Assembly (NCBI RefSeq): GCF_026723825.1
Contig: NZ_CP113519.1
Span: forward strand, 3,348,001 to 3,412,000
Direction of reading: 5' to 3'
From: Pseudomonas sp. GOM7
GTDB lineage: Bacteria; Pseudomonadota; Gammaproteobacteria; Pseudomonadales; Pseudomonadaceae
Length of the DNA: 64,000 nt
A program made the position numbers and the translations under genes. Numbering within the stretch: position 1 is the stretch's first letter; every line of letters starts with the position of its first letter. Of this stretch, positions 20,850 through 29,455 are shown piece after piece. The notes under the pieces were generated by a model that made no database searches, was not told the DNA's origin, and was given only the letters and a program-made list of their open reading frames with translations.

Positions 20850-21664
20850 TCGGCACGGGCTCTGACATGGATTGCGGCGAAGGGCTCATTCTGCACCAGC
20901 TCGACCAGGGATTCCTTGATCAGTTCGAGCACGGCCATGAAGGTCACCACCACGCCAAGGCGCCCTTCCTCGAGGGCGAAGAGTTCGACGAAGGGCACGA
21001 AGCCGCCGCCCTTGAGGCGCTCGAGCACCTCGCTCATGCGTTCGCGGGTCGATAGCGCCTCGCGGGTGACCTGATGGCTCTCGAACATGTCGGCGCGGCG
21101 CAGCACTTCGGCCATCGACAGCAGCAGCTCTTCCAGGCTGACCTCCGGCAACAGCTTGCGCGCCCTGGCCTCGGGAGCGTCGAGGCGCGGTATGTGCACG
21201 TCGCGGCCAACGCGCGGCAGCTCGTCGAGATCCTCGGCGGCCGACTTGAAGCGCTCGTATTCCTGCAAGCGGCGGATCAGCTCGGCGCGCGGGTCGTCCT
21301 CTTCTTCCTCAGCCTCGGCCGAGCGTGGCAGGAGCATGCGCGACTTGATCTCGGCCAGCATGGCGGCCATCACCAGATACTCGGCGGCCAGCTCCAGGCG
21401 CACCGAATGCATCAGCTCGACATAGCCCATGTACTGCTTGGTGATCTCGGCCACGGGAATGTCGAGGATGTCGATATTCTGCTTGCGGATCAGGTACAGG
21501 AGCAGGTCGAGCGGGCCCTCGAAGGCTTCGAGAAACACCTCCAGGGCATCCGGCGGGATGTACAGATCCAGCGGCAGTTCGGTGACCGCCTCGCCATACA
21601 CCAGAGCGAACGGCAGCTCCTGCTGGGCGCCGGCCTGCGGCTCGGGGGTCGTGCCATCGCTCAT
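20846..21664 (-). CDS. scpA: Segregation and condensation protein A
   Basis: 272 residues of the kleisin family: 'FEGPLDLLLYLIRKQNIDILDIPVAEITKQYM' at the N-terminus, acidic middle, C-terminal winged helix (EGRLGVVVTFMAVLELIKESLVELVQ). Bridges the SMC heads. I take the ATG at 21664 with GGAG 9 nt upstream; an ATG at 21679 overlapping the trpS stop is the alternative. Operon trpS-scpA-scpB. Confidence 0.96.
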   Translation of the reverse strand: MSDGTTPEPQAGAQQELPFALVYGEAVTELPLDLYIPPDALEVFLEAFEGPLDLLLYLIRKQNIDILDIPVAEITKQYMGYVELMHSVRLELAAEYLVMAAMLAEIKSRMLLPRSAEAEEEEDDPRAELIRRLQEYERFKSAAEDLDELPRVGRDVHIPRLDAPEARARKLLPEVSLEELLLSMAEVLRRADMFESHQVTREALSTRERMSEVLERLKGGGFVPFVELFALEEGRLGVVVTFMAVLELIKESLVELVQNEPFAAIHVRARAE

Positions 21665-21678
21665 CGCCACGGGCTCCA

Positions 21679-22893
21679 TCAGCGGTTGTTCAGGCCCATG
21701 GCGCGGCGCACGTCGGCCAGGGTCTCGCGCGCTTCATCACGGGCATGCTCGGCGCCCTCGGCGAGGATGCTGCGCACCAACTCCGGGCTGCCTTCATAGT
21801 CGATGGCGCGCTGCTGCAGCGGCGCCAACTCGCGCTGAATCGAGCTGCACAGGGCACTCTTGCAATCCAGGCAGCCGATGGAGGCGCTGCGACAGCCCTC
21901 CAGCGCCCAGTGCATGCATTCGTCATTGGAATAGAGCTGGTGCAGCGACCACACCGGGCAGCGCTGCGGCTCGCCGGGGTCGTCGCGGTGCACCCGTGCC
22001 GGGTCGGTGGGCATGCGGCGCAGCTTCTCTTCCACTTCCGTCTCGCTGTCACGCAGGTAGATGGCATTGTCCCGCGACTTGGACATCTTCTGCCCGTCCA
22101 GGCCGGGAATCCGCGCGAAGTCCCCCAGCAGCGGCTGCGGCTCGGCAAGGATCACCTTGCCGTCGCCGTCCAGATAGCCGAACAGCCGCTCCTGGTCGCC
22201 CAGGGTCAGGTTGCTCTGCTCCTTGAGCAGGGCCCGCGCGGTTTCCAGCGCCTCGGCGTCGCCCTGCTCCTGATAGGCACGGCGCAGGTTGCGGTAAAGC
22301 TTGCCGACCTTCTTGCCCAGCTTGCCGATGGCGGCCTCGGCCTTGAGCTCGAAATCCGGCTCGCTGCCATATAGATGGTTGAAGCGCCGCGCCACTTCGC
22401 GGGCGAATTCGATGTGCGGCAACTGGTCAGCGCCCACAGGTACCAGGCCAGCGCGATACAGCAGGATATCGGCCGCCTGCAGCAGCGGATAACCGAGAAA
22501 TCCGTAGGTGGACAGATCCTTGCCGGTGGCCCGCTCCAGTTGCTCCTTGTAGGACGGCACGCGCTCCAGCCAGCCCAGCGGGCAGATCATCGAAAGCAAC
22601 AGGTGCAGCTCGGCATGTTCGGGTACGTGCGACTGCACGAACAGGGTCGCCGAACTAGGACTGACGCCTGCCGCCAGCCAGTCGATGGCCATGTCCACGA
22701 CGTGCTGCTGCAGCTTGTCGACCTGCGCGTAGTCGGTGGTCAGGGCATGCCAGTCGACGATGCAGAAGAAGCAGTCGTACTCATGCTGCAAGCGCACCCA
22801 GCTTTTCAGCACGCCGTGATGATGGCCGAGGTGAAGACGGCCGCTCGGGCGCATGCCAGACATGATGCGGCGCCCGGAGTCGATGGCACTCAA
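21679..22893 (-). CDS. trpS: Tryptophanyl-tRNA synthetase
   Basis: 404 residues, class I synthetase: HIGH-like 'SGRLHLGHHHG' and KMSKS 'GQKMSKSRDN' motifs both present. Begins at a TTG (22893) with AGGG 9 nt upstream; the first ATG (22863) would leave only three residues before the catalytic fold. The C-terminal part has C-x21-C-x6-C-x2-C (C-P-V-W ... E-G-C ... I-G-C-L-D-C), close to the [4Fe-4S] cysteine set described for Thermotoga TrpRS. Leads the trpS-scpAB operon. Confidence 0.95.
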   Translation of the reverse strand: MSAIDSGRRIMSGMRPSGRLHLGHHHGVLKSWVRLQHEYDCFFCIVDWHALTTDYAQVDKLQQHVVDMAIDWLAAGVSPSSATLFVQSHVPEHAELHLLLSMICPLGWLERVPSYKEQLERATGKDLSTYGFLGYPLLQAADILLYRAGLVPVGADQLPHIEFAREVARRFNHLYGSEPDFELKAEAAIGKLGKKVGKLYRNLRRAYQEQGDAEALETARALLKEQSNLTLGDQERLFGYLDGDGKVILAEPQPLLGDFARIPGLDGQKMSKSRDNAIYLRDSETEVEEKLRRMPTDPARVHRDDPGEPQRCPVWSLHQLYSNDECMHWALEGCRSASIGCLDCKSALCSSIQRELAPLQQRAIDYEGSPELVRSILAEGAEHARDEARETLADVRRAMGLNNR

Positions 22894-22937
22894 GAGGTTC
22901 TACCCTGAACGAGAAAAGTCCCGATTATAGCCAGCAC

Positions 22938-23567
22938 TCAGGCCTCTTCGGCAAAGGGTGCCGGATCGCCGCAGCCGACACGGATGATTTCCGGGCTGTC
23001 ACCGGCCAGGTTGATCACGGTGGAAGCCTCCAGCCCACCGAAACCGCCGTCGATGATCAGGTCCACCTGATGCTCGAGCAACTGGCGCATTTCGTAGGGA
23101 TCGGACAGCGGCAGCTCGTCGCCGGGCAGGATCAGGCTGACGCTCATCAACGGCTCGCCCAGTTGTTCCAGCAGCGCCAGAGCGATGGGATGGCTGGGCA
23201 CACGCAGGCCGATGGTGCGGCGCTTGGGGTGCAGCAGCATGCGCGGCACTTCGCGAGTGGCGTTGAGGATGAAGGTGTAAGGGCCTGGAGTGTGATTCTT
23301 GAGCAGGCGGAAGGCGGCGGTATCGACCTTGGCGAACAGGCCGAGCTGGGACAGGTCACGGCAGACCAGGGTGAAGTTGTGCTTGTCGTCGAGCTGGCGC
23401 AAGCGGCGAATGCGCTCCACCGCGTTCTTGTCGCCGATGGCACAGCCCACGGCGTAGGACGAATCGGTGGGATACACCACCACCGCGCCGGCACGGATGA
23501 TCTCCACAGCCTGTTTGATCAGGCGTGCCTGGGGGTTCTCCGGATGTATCTGGAAGAATTGACTCAC
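22938..23567 (-). CDS. yciO: YciO-like Sua5/YrdC family protein
   Basis: 209 residues with the YrdC fold: 'AVVVYPTDSSYAVGCAIGDKNAVERIRRLRQ', 'RTIGLRVPSHPIALALLEQLG', 'PLMSVSLILPGDE'. YrdC/Sua5 make threonylcarbamoyl-AMP; the YciO branch has weak or different activity. GTG start at 23567 with GGGAG 6 nt upstream. 13 bp after the PHP phosphatase gene, same operon. Confidence 0.9.
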   Translation of the reverse strand: MSQFFQIHPENPQARLIKQAVEIIRAGAVVVYPTDSSYAVGCAIGDKNAVERIRRLRQLDDKHNFTLVCRDLSQLGLFAKVDTAAFRLLKNHTPGPYTFILNATREVPRMLLHPKRRTIGLRVPSHPIALALLEQLGEPLMSVSLILPGDELPLSDPYEMRQLLEHQVDLIIDGGFGGLEASTVINLAGDSPEIIRVGCGDPAPFAEEA

Positions 23568-23580
23568 ACTCGCTCCCTGT

Positions 23581-24447
23581 TCATGGGCTGACAGTAATGG
23601 ACTGTGCATGCTCGAAGCGCTTCCAGAGCGCCGTCAGATCGTCCGGCAATGGACGGTAAAGGCCCAGCTCGGACCAATCGCCGGGGGCATGGAAATCACT
23701 GCCGGCGCTGGCCATCAAGCCGAATTCGCGCGCCAGGATCGCCAGGCCACCGACCTGTTCGGCCGGCTGCATGCCGTTGACCACCTCCAGGGCATGCCCG
23801 CCTGCCGCCGCGAAGGCCGCCACCAGGCGCCGACGCTTACTACGAGTAAAGTCGTACTGCCAGGGATGTGCCAGGCTGATCCAGGCGTCGGCGGCGCGCA
23901 GGGTATCGACCACGCTCTCCAGTTCCGGCCAATGCTGCTTGACGTCCCCCAGTTTGCCGGCACCCAACCATTTGCGAAAGGCCTCGGCACGGTCGCGCAC
24001 GTGACCGGCGCGCACCAGAAATTCGGCGAAATGCGGGCGTGCCGGAGCGTTGCCGCTGTCGCCCAGTTCCTGCTGCACCGCCCGCGCGCCGTCCAAAGCA
24101 CCAGGCATACCCTTGGCCGCCAGGCGCTGGTCGATTTCCTCGGCGCGCTGCCAGCGCCCGTGGTGCAAGGCCTCGATGGCCTGGCGCAGGGCCGGCGCTT
24201 CGCGCTCGAAGGCATAACCCAGGACATGGATGGTGGCGCCGCCCCAGGTGCAGGACAGCTCGATGCCATTGACTAGCTGCACACCAAGATCGAGCGCCGC
24301 GCGCTGCGCCTCATCGAGGCCTTCGAGGGTGTCGTGGTCGGTCAATGCCAGCAGCCGGATACCCCGCTGGTGCGCCCGCTCCACCAGCACGGCTGGGGCG
24401 AGAACACCGTCGGAGGCGGTGCTGTGGCAATGCAGATCGACATTCAT
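23581..24447 (-). CDS. rnm: PHP-domain phosphatase/exonuclease (RNase AM-like)
   Basis: 288 residues: [14 protein letters not shown] (metal-binding HxH), '[11 protein letters not shown]', 'GIELSC', 'SLAHPWQYD' and '[11 protein letters not shown]', the complete PHP metal set. Relatives (YciV/RNase AM) hydrolyse 3',5'-nucleoside bisphosphate and trim 5' ends of RNA. ATG at 24447; an open frame to 24492 adds residues not seen in the family. Divergent from the YciI gene across 114 bp. Confidence 0.92.
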   Translation of the reverse strand: MNVDLHCHSTASDGVLAPAVLVERAHQRGIRLLALTDHDTLEGLDEAQRAALDLGVQLVNGIELSCTWGGATIHVLGYAFEREAPALRQAIEALHHGRWQRAEEIDQRLAAKGMPGALDGARAVQQELGDSGNAPARPHFAEFLVRAGHVRDRAEAFRKWLGAGKLGDVKQHWPELESVVDTLRAADAWISLAHPWQYDFTRSKRRRLVAAFAAAGGHALEVVNGMQPAEQVGGLAILAREFGLMASAGSDFHAPGDWSELGLYRPLPDDLTALWKRFEHAQSITVSP

Positions 24448-24561
24448 GACGGCGCTTTCGTTGCAATTGATGTTTGTTATTATGCCCCACATGCGTCATC
24501 CGGCTGTCGCCATGTCGGAAATAAAGCCCTTCCTGTCGCCTCGCTTGTTCTAAGGATCGAG

Positions 24562-24861
24562 ATGCTCTACGCCATCATCGCCACCGACGTTGCCAACTCC
24601 CTGGAAAATCGCCTTGCCGCCCGCCCGGCCCACCTGGCGCGCCTCGAGCAACTGCAAACGCAAGGGCGCCTGCTACTGGCCGGCCCGCACCCGGCCATCG
24701 ACAGCAACGACCCAGGCCCGGCCGGTTTCAGCGGCAGCCTGATCGTCGCCGAATTCGAGTCCCTGGAAGCGGCGCAGAGCTGGGCCGATGCCGACCCCTA
24801 TCGCGCGGCCGGCGTCTATGACAGTGTCACGGTCAAGCCCTTCAAGAAAGTCTTCCCCTGA
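24562..24861 (+). CDS. YciI-like protein
   Basis: 99 residues, [35 protein letters not shown].., the YCII fold with conserved His (P-A-H-L-A-R-L) and Asp (SWADADPY). Family members are small ferredoxin-like domains of largely unknown catalysis. AAGGAT 6 nt upstream. In other bacteria a septation protein gene often sits before it; here it is absent. Confidence 0.92.
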   Translation: MLYAIIATDVANSLENRLAARPAHLARLEQLQTQGRLLLAGPHPAIDSNDPGPAGFSGSLIVAEFESLEAAQSWADADPYRAAGVYDSVTVKPFKKVFP

Positions 24862-24881
24862 CACGCCGACAAGGAATCGCC

Positions 24882-25274
24882 ATGCGTTCGATCTCGCTGC
24901 CCCTGCTGGTCGGCCTGCTGCTGATGAGCGCAACGATTCAGGCCGAAGAAGTCTCACCGCCCGAGGAGCCGGCCGCCGTGTCGGCTACGGCCCCCGGCCA
25001 GGAGCAGATCGCCGAGCTGGAACGCCGCCTGGCACAGAGCGAGCAGGCGCGTGGCGAGCTGGAAGGCAAGAACGCCGCATTGCTGCAGCGCCTGCGCCAG
25101 GAAAACCAGCGCCTGCGCCTGCAACTCAAGGAAAGCCAGGCCCAGGTTCAACCCAGGCTGCTCAGTGAAGAGCAGACCTGGTTCGCCGCCGGCGGTGCGC
25201 TGTGCCTGGTGTCCCTGCTGTTGGGCGCGCTGTTGCGTGGGCAACGCAAACCACAGCGCGGCTGGACCAACTGA
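24882..25274 (+). CDS. Signal-peptide protein with coiled coil and C-terminal TM
   Basis: 130 residues: signal peptide 1-21 (cut before EEVSPP), coiled coil at about 42-88 (ELERRLAQSEQARGELEGKNAALLQRL), and a membrane helix near 98-116 followed by a basic tail. Periplasmic/inner-membrane topology. I recall a similar gene beside cpxR in P. aeruginosa. 20 bp after yciI, 5 bp before the response regulator; likely one operon. Confidence 0.75.
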   Translation: MRSISLPLLVGLLLMSATIQAEEVSPPEEPAAVSATAPGQEQIAELERRLAQSEQARGELEGKNAALLQRLRQENQRLRLQLKESQAQVQPRLLSEEQTWFAAGGALCLVSLLLGALLRGQRKPQRGWTN

Positions 25275-25279
25275 ACACC

Positions 25280-25957
25280 ATGAGCCGTCTGCTGCTGATA
25301 GACGATGACCAGGAGCTGTGCGAGCTGCTGGCCAGTTGGCTGAGCCAGGACGGCTTTCACATCACCGCCTGCCACGATACCGCCAGCGCGCGCCGTGCCC
25401 TGGCCGAGCAGAGCCCGGACGCGGTGGTGCTGGACGTGATGCTGCCCGACGGCAATGGCCTGGAACTGCTCAAGCAACTGCGCAGCGAACATGCCGAACT
25501 GCCGGTGCTGATGCTCTCGGCCAGGGGCGAACCGCTCGATCGCATTCTCGGCCTGGAGCTGGGCGCCGACGATTACCTGGCCAAACCCTGCGACCCCCGC
25601 GAGCTGACCGCCCGCCTGCGCGCCGTGCTGCGCCGCAGCACGCCGGCACCGGCCAGCAGCCAGCTGGAACTGGGCGACCTGCGTTTCAGCCCCAACCGTG
25701 GCATCGCCACGCTCGACGGCCACGACATTCCCCTCACCCTGTCCGAAAGCCGCCTGCTGGAAGCCCTGCTGCAACAGCCCGGCGAGCCGCTGGACAAACA
25801 GGCGCTGGCGCAACTGGCACTGGGGCGCAAGCTGACCCTCTACGATCGCAGCCTGGACATGCATGTCAGCAACCTGCGCAAGAAGCTCGGCCCGCACCCC
25901 GACGGCCGGCCGCGCATCCTGTCGCTGCGCGGTCGCGGTTACTTCTACGCCCCCTGA
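25280..25957 (+). CDS. cpxR: OmpR-family response regulator, CpxR-like
   Basis: 225 residues. Receiver domain with acidic pocket (LLLIDDD) and phospho-acceptor Asp52 (VVLDVMLPDG), conserved Lys in 'LAKPCDP'; C-terminal winged helix ending 'ILSLRGRGYFYAP'. Start taken at MSRLLLIDDDQE. Followed by a Spy-like gene and the cognate sensor, and a CpxR-type box lies between. Controls envelope-stress genes by analogy with E. coli CpxR. Confidence 0.93.
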   Translation: MSRLLLIDDDQELCELLASWLSQDGFHITACHDTASARRALAEQSPDAVVLDVMLPDGNGLELLKQLRSEHAELPVLMLSARGEPLDRILGLELGADDYLAKPCDPRELTARLRAVLRRSTPAPASSQLELGDLRFSPNRGIATLDGHDIPLTLSESRLLEALLQQPGEPLDKQALAQLALGRKLTLYDRSLDMHVSNLRKKLGPHPDGRPRILSLRGRGYFYAP

Positions 25958-26000
25958 TCCGGCAGAGCAGCGCTGCCCCCTGCACCGCATGTACCTGGCC

Positions 26001-26030
26001 GCACGACCGGTAGGATTTATCCGCGATAGG
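26001..26030. repeat. Short REP-like repeat, copy 1
   Basis: GCACGACCGGTAGGATTT followed by ATCCGCGAT; a near copy is at 28032-28061. The two copies bracket the Spy-sensor genes and contain a GGATTTATCC palindrome. Confidence 0.6.
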
Positions 26031-26087
26031 CGGTCAACGTCGGGTTGGCGATGATCTCGGATGAATTGGCTACAGCCCCAGACAATC

Positions 26088-26103
26088 TTTACCCAGGCTT
26101 TAC
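26088..26103 (-). promoter_or_regulatory. CpxR box
   Basis: Read on the minus strand: GTAAA-N6-GTAAA, the tandem pentamer bound by phosphorylated CpxR (consensus spacing 4-8). It lies 83 bp upstream of the Spy-like gene, so CpxR probably activates spy and its own sensor. Confidence 0.7.
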
Positions 26104-26186
26104 CCAACCCTGACCGCCCTTGACCTTGCTCGCCGCATACTGAGCCCATCCGGTAACGACCGGCTTCGAGACAAGGAGATACCACC

Positions 26187-26591
26187 ATGCGCAAGACCCT
26201 GACCGCCCTGCTGTTCGCCGCCACCCTGCCCACCCTGGCCCTGGCCATGCCCGAAGGCCCAGGCCCGCATGAGCGCGGCCCGCAGCCCTTCAAGGAGCTG
26301 AACCTGAGCAAGGAGCAGCGCCAGCAAGTACGCAAGCTGATGGGCGAAGAAATGAAGGCCCGTCACGAGATCACCCGCCGTTACCTGGACAAGCTGCCAG
26401 AGGCGCAGCGCCAGGCCATGAAGAAAGACCTGGACAAGGCTCGTGAAGACAATCACAAGGCCATGCGCGCCCTGCTTGACCCGGAGCAACAGAAAGCCTT
26501 CGACAAGCACCTGAAGGAACGCGAGGCGCGCCGCGCCGAAATGGAAGAATTCAAGGCCTGGAAAGCCGAGAAGGACAAGAAGGCCAGCTAA
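26187..26591 (+). CDS. Spy/CpxP-like periplasmic protein
   Basis: 134 residues: signal peptide 1-20 (ending LALA), then an all-helical, Lys/Arg/Glu-rich domain with two LTxxQ-like motifs (L-N-L-S-K-E-Q and L-L-D-P-E-Q). Spy is an ATP-independent chaperone; CpxP inhibits the Cpx sensor. Sitting between regulator and sensor, with a CpxR box upstream, it most likely forms the feedback arm of this system. AAGGAG 8 nt before ATG. Confidence 0.9.
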   Translation: MRKTLTALLFAATLPTLALAMPEGPGPHERGPQPFKELNLSKEQRQQVRKLMGEEMKARHEITRRYLDKLPEAQRQAMKKDLDKAREDNHKAMRALLDPEQQKAFDKHLKEREARRAEMEEFKAWKAEKDKKAS

Positions 26592-26658
26592 TCTCTCTGG
26601 CTCCCACCCTCACCGCCGTGCCCAACCGGGCCCGGCGGTTTCTGCATGAGGTTCTGCT

Positions 26659-27981
26659 GTGCGCTCACTGTTCTGGCGTATCCTCGCCACCTTCTGGCTG
26701 GCCCTTGCTCTGGTCGCCGGCTTGGCCATGCTGCTGGGGCGCGCCCTCAACCAGGACGCCTGGATTCTCAACCGCCACCCCGGGCTGGACGGCCTGGACA
26801 AGCGTTGGGTGGCGCTCTACGAACGCAAGGGTGAGCGCGCCGCCCAGGCGTTCCTCGAAGCGCGCAAACGCCAATACCGCATCGACACCCAGGTGATCGG
26901 CGAGAGCGGCCAGCCACTGGTCAAGGGCACCTTCCCGCCGCGCGCCGCTGCCTTCGAGCAGCGTCACCGTGATCGCCCCCTGCCCTGGCGGCAACTGACC
27001 ACCGAATACACCAGCCCCGGCGGCGACACCTATCTGTTCATCTACCGTATTCCCCACCCGGAACTGGCTGCCTGGCACCGTGACAGCCTGTTCTGGCCGC
27101 TCAGCGCCCTGGCCATCGCCCTGGTCGTGCTGACCCTGTTCAGCCTGCTGCTGACCCTGTCCATCACCCGCCCGCTGGACAGGCTGCGCGGCGCCGTGCA
27201 TGACCTGGGGCAGACCACCTACCAGCAGAACAGCCTGGCGCGCCTGGCCAGGCGGCGTGACGAACTGGGCCTGCTGGCCAAGGACTTCAACCGCATGGGC
27301 GAACGCCTGCAGGGGCTGATCGGCAGCCAGCGGCAATTGCTGCGCGACGTGTCCCATGAATTGCGCTCACCCCTGGCACGGCTGCGTATCGCCCTGGCCC
27401 TGGCCGAGCGCGCCGAGCCGGAGGAGCGAGAAAAGCTCTGGCCGCGGCTGCAGCAGGAGTGCGACCGCCTGGAAGCGCTGATCAGCGAGATACTCGCCCT
27501 TGCCCGCCTGGACGCCGCACCGGGCGCCGCTCAGGCGGTGGATCTGGTCGCCATCTTCGCCAAGTTGCAAGAAGACGTGCGTCTGAGCGCGCCCGAGCAG
27601 CGCATCGAGCTACACCTGGCTAGCGACCTGAGGCTGCATGGCTGGCCGGATATGCTCGAACGCGCCCTGGACAACCTGCTGCGCAATGCCCTGCGCTTCA
27701 ACCCAACCGAACAGCCCATTGAAATCAGCGCAACGCGCCATGGCCAGCATCTGCACCTGAGCGTGCGCGACCATGGCCCCGGCGTGGCGCCTGAGCATCT
27801 GTCGGAACTGGGCAAACCCTTCTTCCGCGCGCCGGGCCAGAGCGACGCCGGTCACGGCCTGGGCTTGGCCATCGCGCGCCGCGCCGCACAGCGTCATGGC
27901 GGTGAATTGCTGCTGAGCAATCACCCGCAGGGCGGCTTCGTCGCCACCCTGGAGCTGCCGCTCGAGGCAGCCAAGGGTTGA
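26659..27981 (+). CDS. Sensor histidine kinase of the Cpx-like system
   Basis: 440 residues: membrane helices at about 5-27 and 145-169 with a periplasmic domain between, HAMP (about 170-222), HisKA with phospho-accepting His233 (DVSHELRSPLARL), and HATPase with N box (NLLRNALRF) and G boxes (DHGPGVAP, GHGLGLAI). GTG start with GAGG 8 nt upstream. Called CpxS in P. aeruginosa as I recall. Partner of the CpxR-like regulator upstream. Confidence 0.94.
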   Translation: MRSLFWRILATFWLALALVAGLAMLLGRALNQDAWILNRHPGLDGLDKRWVALYERKGERAAQAFLEARKRQYRIDTQVIGESGQPLVKGTFPPRAAAFEQRHRDRPLPWRQLTTEYTSPGGDTYLFIYRIPHPELAAWHRDSLFWPLSALAIALVVLTLFSLLLTLSITRPLDRLRGAVHDLGQTTYQQNSLARLARRRDELGLLAKDFNRMGERLQGLIGSQRQLLRDVSHELRSPLARLRIALALAERAEPEEREKLWPRLQQECDRLEALISEILALARLDAAPGAAQAVDLVAIFAKLQEDVRLSAPEQRIELHLASDLRLHGWPDMLERALDNLLRNALRFNPTEQPIEISATRHGQHLHLSVRDHGPGVAPEHLSELGKPFFRAPGQSDAGHGLGLAIARRAAQRHGGELLLSNHPQGGFVATLELPLEAAKG

Positions 27982-28031
27982 GCCCGCAGTAGAGTTATTT
28001 AGCGCCGCACCTGCACCGAGCGTGTCAGGAC

Positions 28032-28061
28032 GCACGATCGGTCGGCGGATTTATCCGCGAT
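28032..28061. repeat. Short REP-like repeat, copy 2
   Basis: GCACGATCGGTCGGCGGATT followed by TATCCGCGAT; see the copy at 26001-26030. Confidence 0.6.
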
Positions 28062-28111
28062 CTGAGTCAGGCACCAAGCCGAACCTTATCGCCAACGTAT
28101 TCGCCTCTAGC

Positions 28112-28672
28112 TCAGCCGTTCCAGGCGCTGACGAAGTCGCTCACGGCCAGCTCCGGCGCGCGGCGCAGTTCGCGTTCCGGGGTGCCAAGGTAGAGGTAGG
28201 CGATCAGCCGCTCGTCCTCATTCAGGCCCAGCCCCTTGGCGACATGGGCGTTGTAGGCCATGTCGCCGGTGCGCCAGACCGCGCCGATGCCCTGGGCATG
28301 GGCGGCAAGCAGCAGACCATGGGCGGCACAGCCAGCGGCAAGCAACTGCTCCAGTTCGGGCACCTTGGGGTGGGCCTGCAAGCGAGCGATCACCACCACC
28401 AGTAGCGGCGCACGCAGCGGCATGCCGCGGGCCTTGTCCAGGGCCTCTGGCGCAGCCTCGCCATCGGCATGACGTAACGCCTCGGCGAAGAGCTCGCCCA
28501 TGCGTACACGGGCATCGCCTTCCACGGTCAGAAAGCGCCAGGGCCGCAACTGGCCATGATCGGGCGCCCGCAGCGCCGCACGAAAGAGCAGCTCGCGCTG
28601 CGCCGCATCAGGGGCAGGCTCCACCAGACGAGGAACGGAAACACGGTTGAGCAGAGCGTCGAGAGCCTCCAT
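28112..28672 (-). CDS. Nitroreductase family protein (YdjA-like)
   Basis: 186 residues of the small FMN nitroreductase fold: 'LNRVSVPRLVEPAPDAAQRELLFRAALRAPDHGQLRPWRFL' carries the FMN phosphate-binding Arg and Ser/His positions, and 'GIGAVWRTGDMAYN' the second half of the site. Reduces nitro or quinone compounds with NAD(P)H; substrate unknown. Single gene; repeats lie upstream of it. Confidence 0.9.
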   Translation of the reverse strand: MEALDALLNRVSVPRLVEPAPDAAQRELLFRAALRAPDHGQLRPWRFLTVEGDARVRMGELFAEALRHADGEAAPEALDKARGMPLRAPLLVVVIARLQAHPKVPELEQLLAAGCAAHGLLLAAHAQGIGAVWRTGDMAYNAHVAKGLGLNEDERLIAYLYLGTPERELRRAPELAVSDFVSAWNG

Positions 28673-28707
28673 CGGCCACCTCCGAAAGGCTTAAAATGAA
28701 GCATTCT

Positions 28708-28777
28708 CAAGCTGCAAGCTGCAAGCTGCAAGCTGCAAGCTGCAAGCTGCAAGCTGCAAGCTGCAAGCTGCAAGCTG
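28708..28777. repeat. 7-bp tandem repeat, ten copies
   Basis: CAAGCTG repeated ten times head to tail, exactly. Inverted AGCTTG/CAGCTT-rich sequence follows at about 28884-28922, so the whole 28700-28920 block could fold back on itself. Non-coding. Confidence 0.93.
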
Positions 28778-28813
28778 AGCAATGTGCGGGCGGATGCCAA
28801 AGTCAGTCAAACC

Positions 28814-28864
28814 GTAGCCCGGATGCAATCCGGGAATTGCCGCCCCGGATTGCATCCGGGCTAC
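28814..28864. repeat. REP palindrome (GTAGCCCGGATGC type)
   Basis: 21-bp perfect inverted repeat (GTAGCCCGGATGCAATCCGG and complement) around a 9-nt centre. Common dispersed palindrome of Pseudomonas; lies between the heptamer array and the convergent YkgJ gene. Confidence 0.9.
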
Positions 28865-28917
28865 GAAACGCTCTGGCTCTTAACTTGAAGCTTGTGGCTT
28901 GCAGCTTGTAGCTGCTC

Positions 28918-29289
28918 TCAAGCTACCCGATCCGGCGTCACCACCGGCTGTACCGGCGGGGTCAGCGGCGGCAGGCCATGGGCGCGCCGGGCATCGTCAC
29001 AGCGTGGGTTGTGTACGCCGTTCTCCCAGGACGCCTCGAATTCACGACAACTGCTGGAGCGCTGTTCGTATAGGGTGCAGCGCACGCTGCAACCGACGTC
29101 ACCGAGCAGTTGGGTACAGCGCGCCGGCTTCGACTCGGTGCCACGCATGGCGACATAGTGCGGGCTGATCTGCACGACCTGTTCGTCCGGCACGGTACCC
29201 CCGGCAGACTGGCATTCGCCCCAGAAGAAGGACACACGAAAGAACGCGCAGCAGGCGCCGCACGTCAGGCAGGGATTGGATTCGGACAT
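28918..29289 (-). CDS. YkgJ-family cysteine cluster protein
   Basis: 123 residues: 'NPCLTCGACCAFFRVSFFWGEC' at the start, then 'GCSVRCTLYEQRSSSCREFE' and 'NPRCDDARR'. At least eight cysteines are arranged as in the zinc- or Fe-chelating CxxCxxCC family (UPF0153). Function unknown. Divergent from the trkH pair. Confidence 0.9.
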   Translation of the reverse strand: MSESNPCLTCGACCAFFRVSFFWGECQSAGGTVPDEQVVQISPHYVAMRGTESKPARCTQLLGDVGCSVRCTLYEQRSSSCREFEASWENGVHNPRCDDARRAHGLPPLTPPVQPVVTPDRVA

Positions 29290-29455
29290 GGATGAAGGAC
29301 TCGGAAACCAGCGGGCGCCGGCAACTGGCGGCTATTCTATGATTCGCCATGGCCTTGTAAAGCCCCCGACGGCAAGTCCAGATCGTGCCGGTTTACAGGC
29401 TCAGGGCCACAGGTAGAATGGCGCGTCTTCCGCCACTCGCCAGAGTCCACTGCAC

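Noticed and set aside
28708..28777. Possible CRISPR array
   Set aside because: Heptamer units are contiguous with no spacers; simple tandem repeat.
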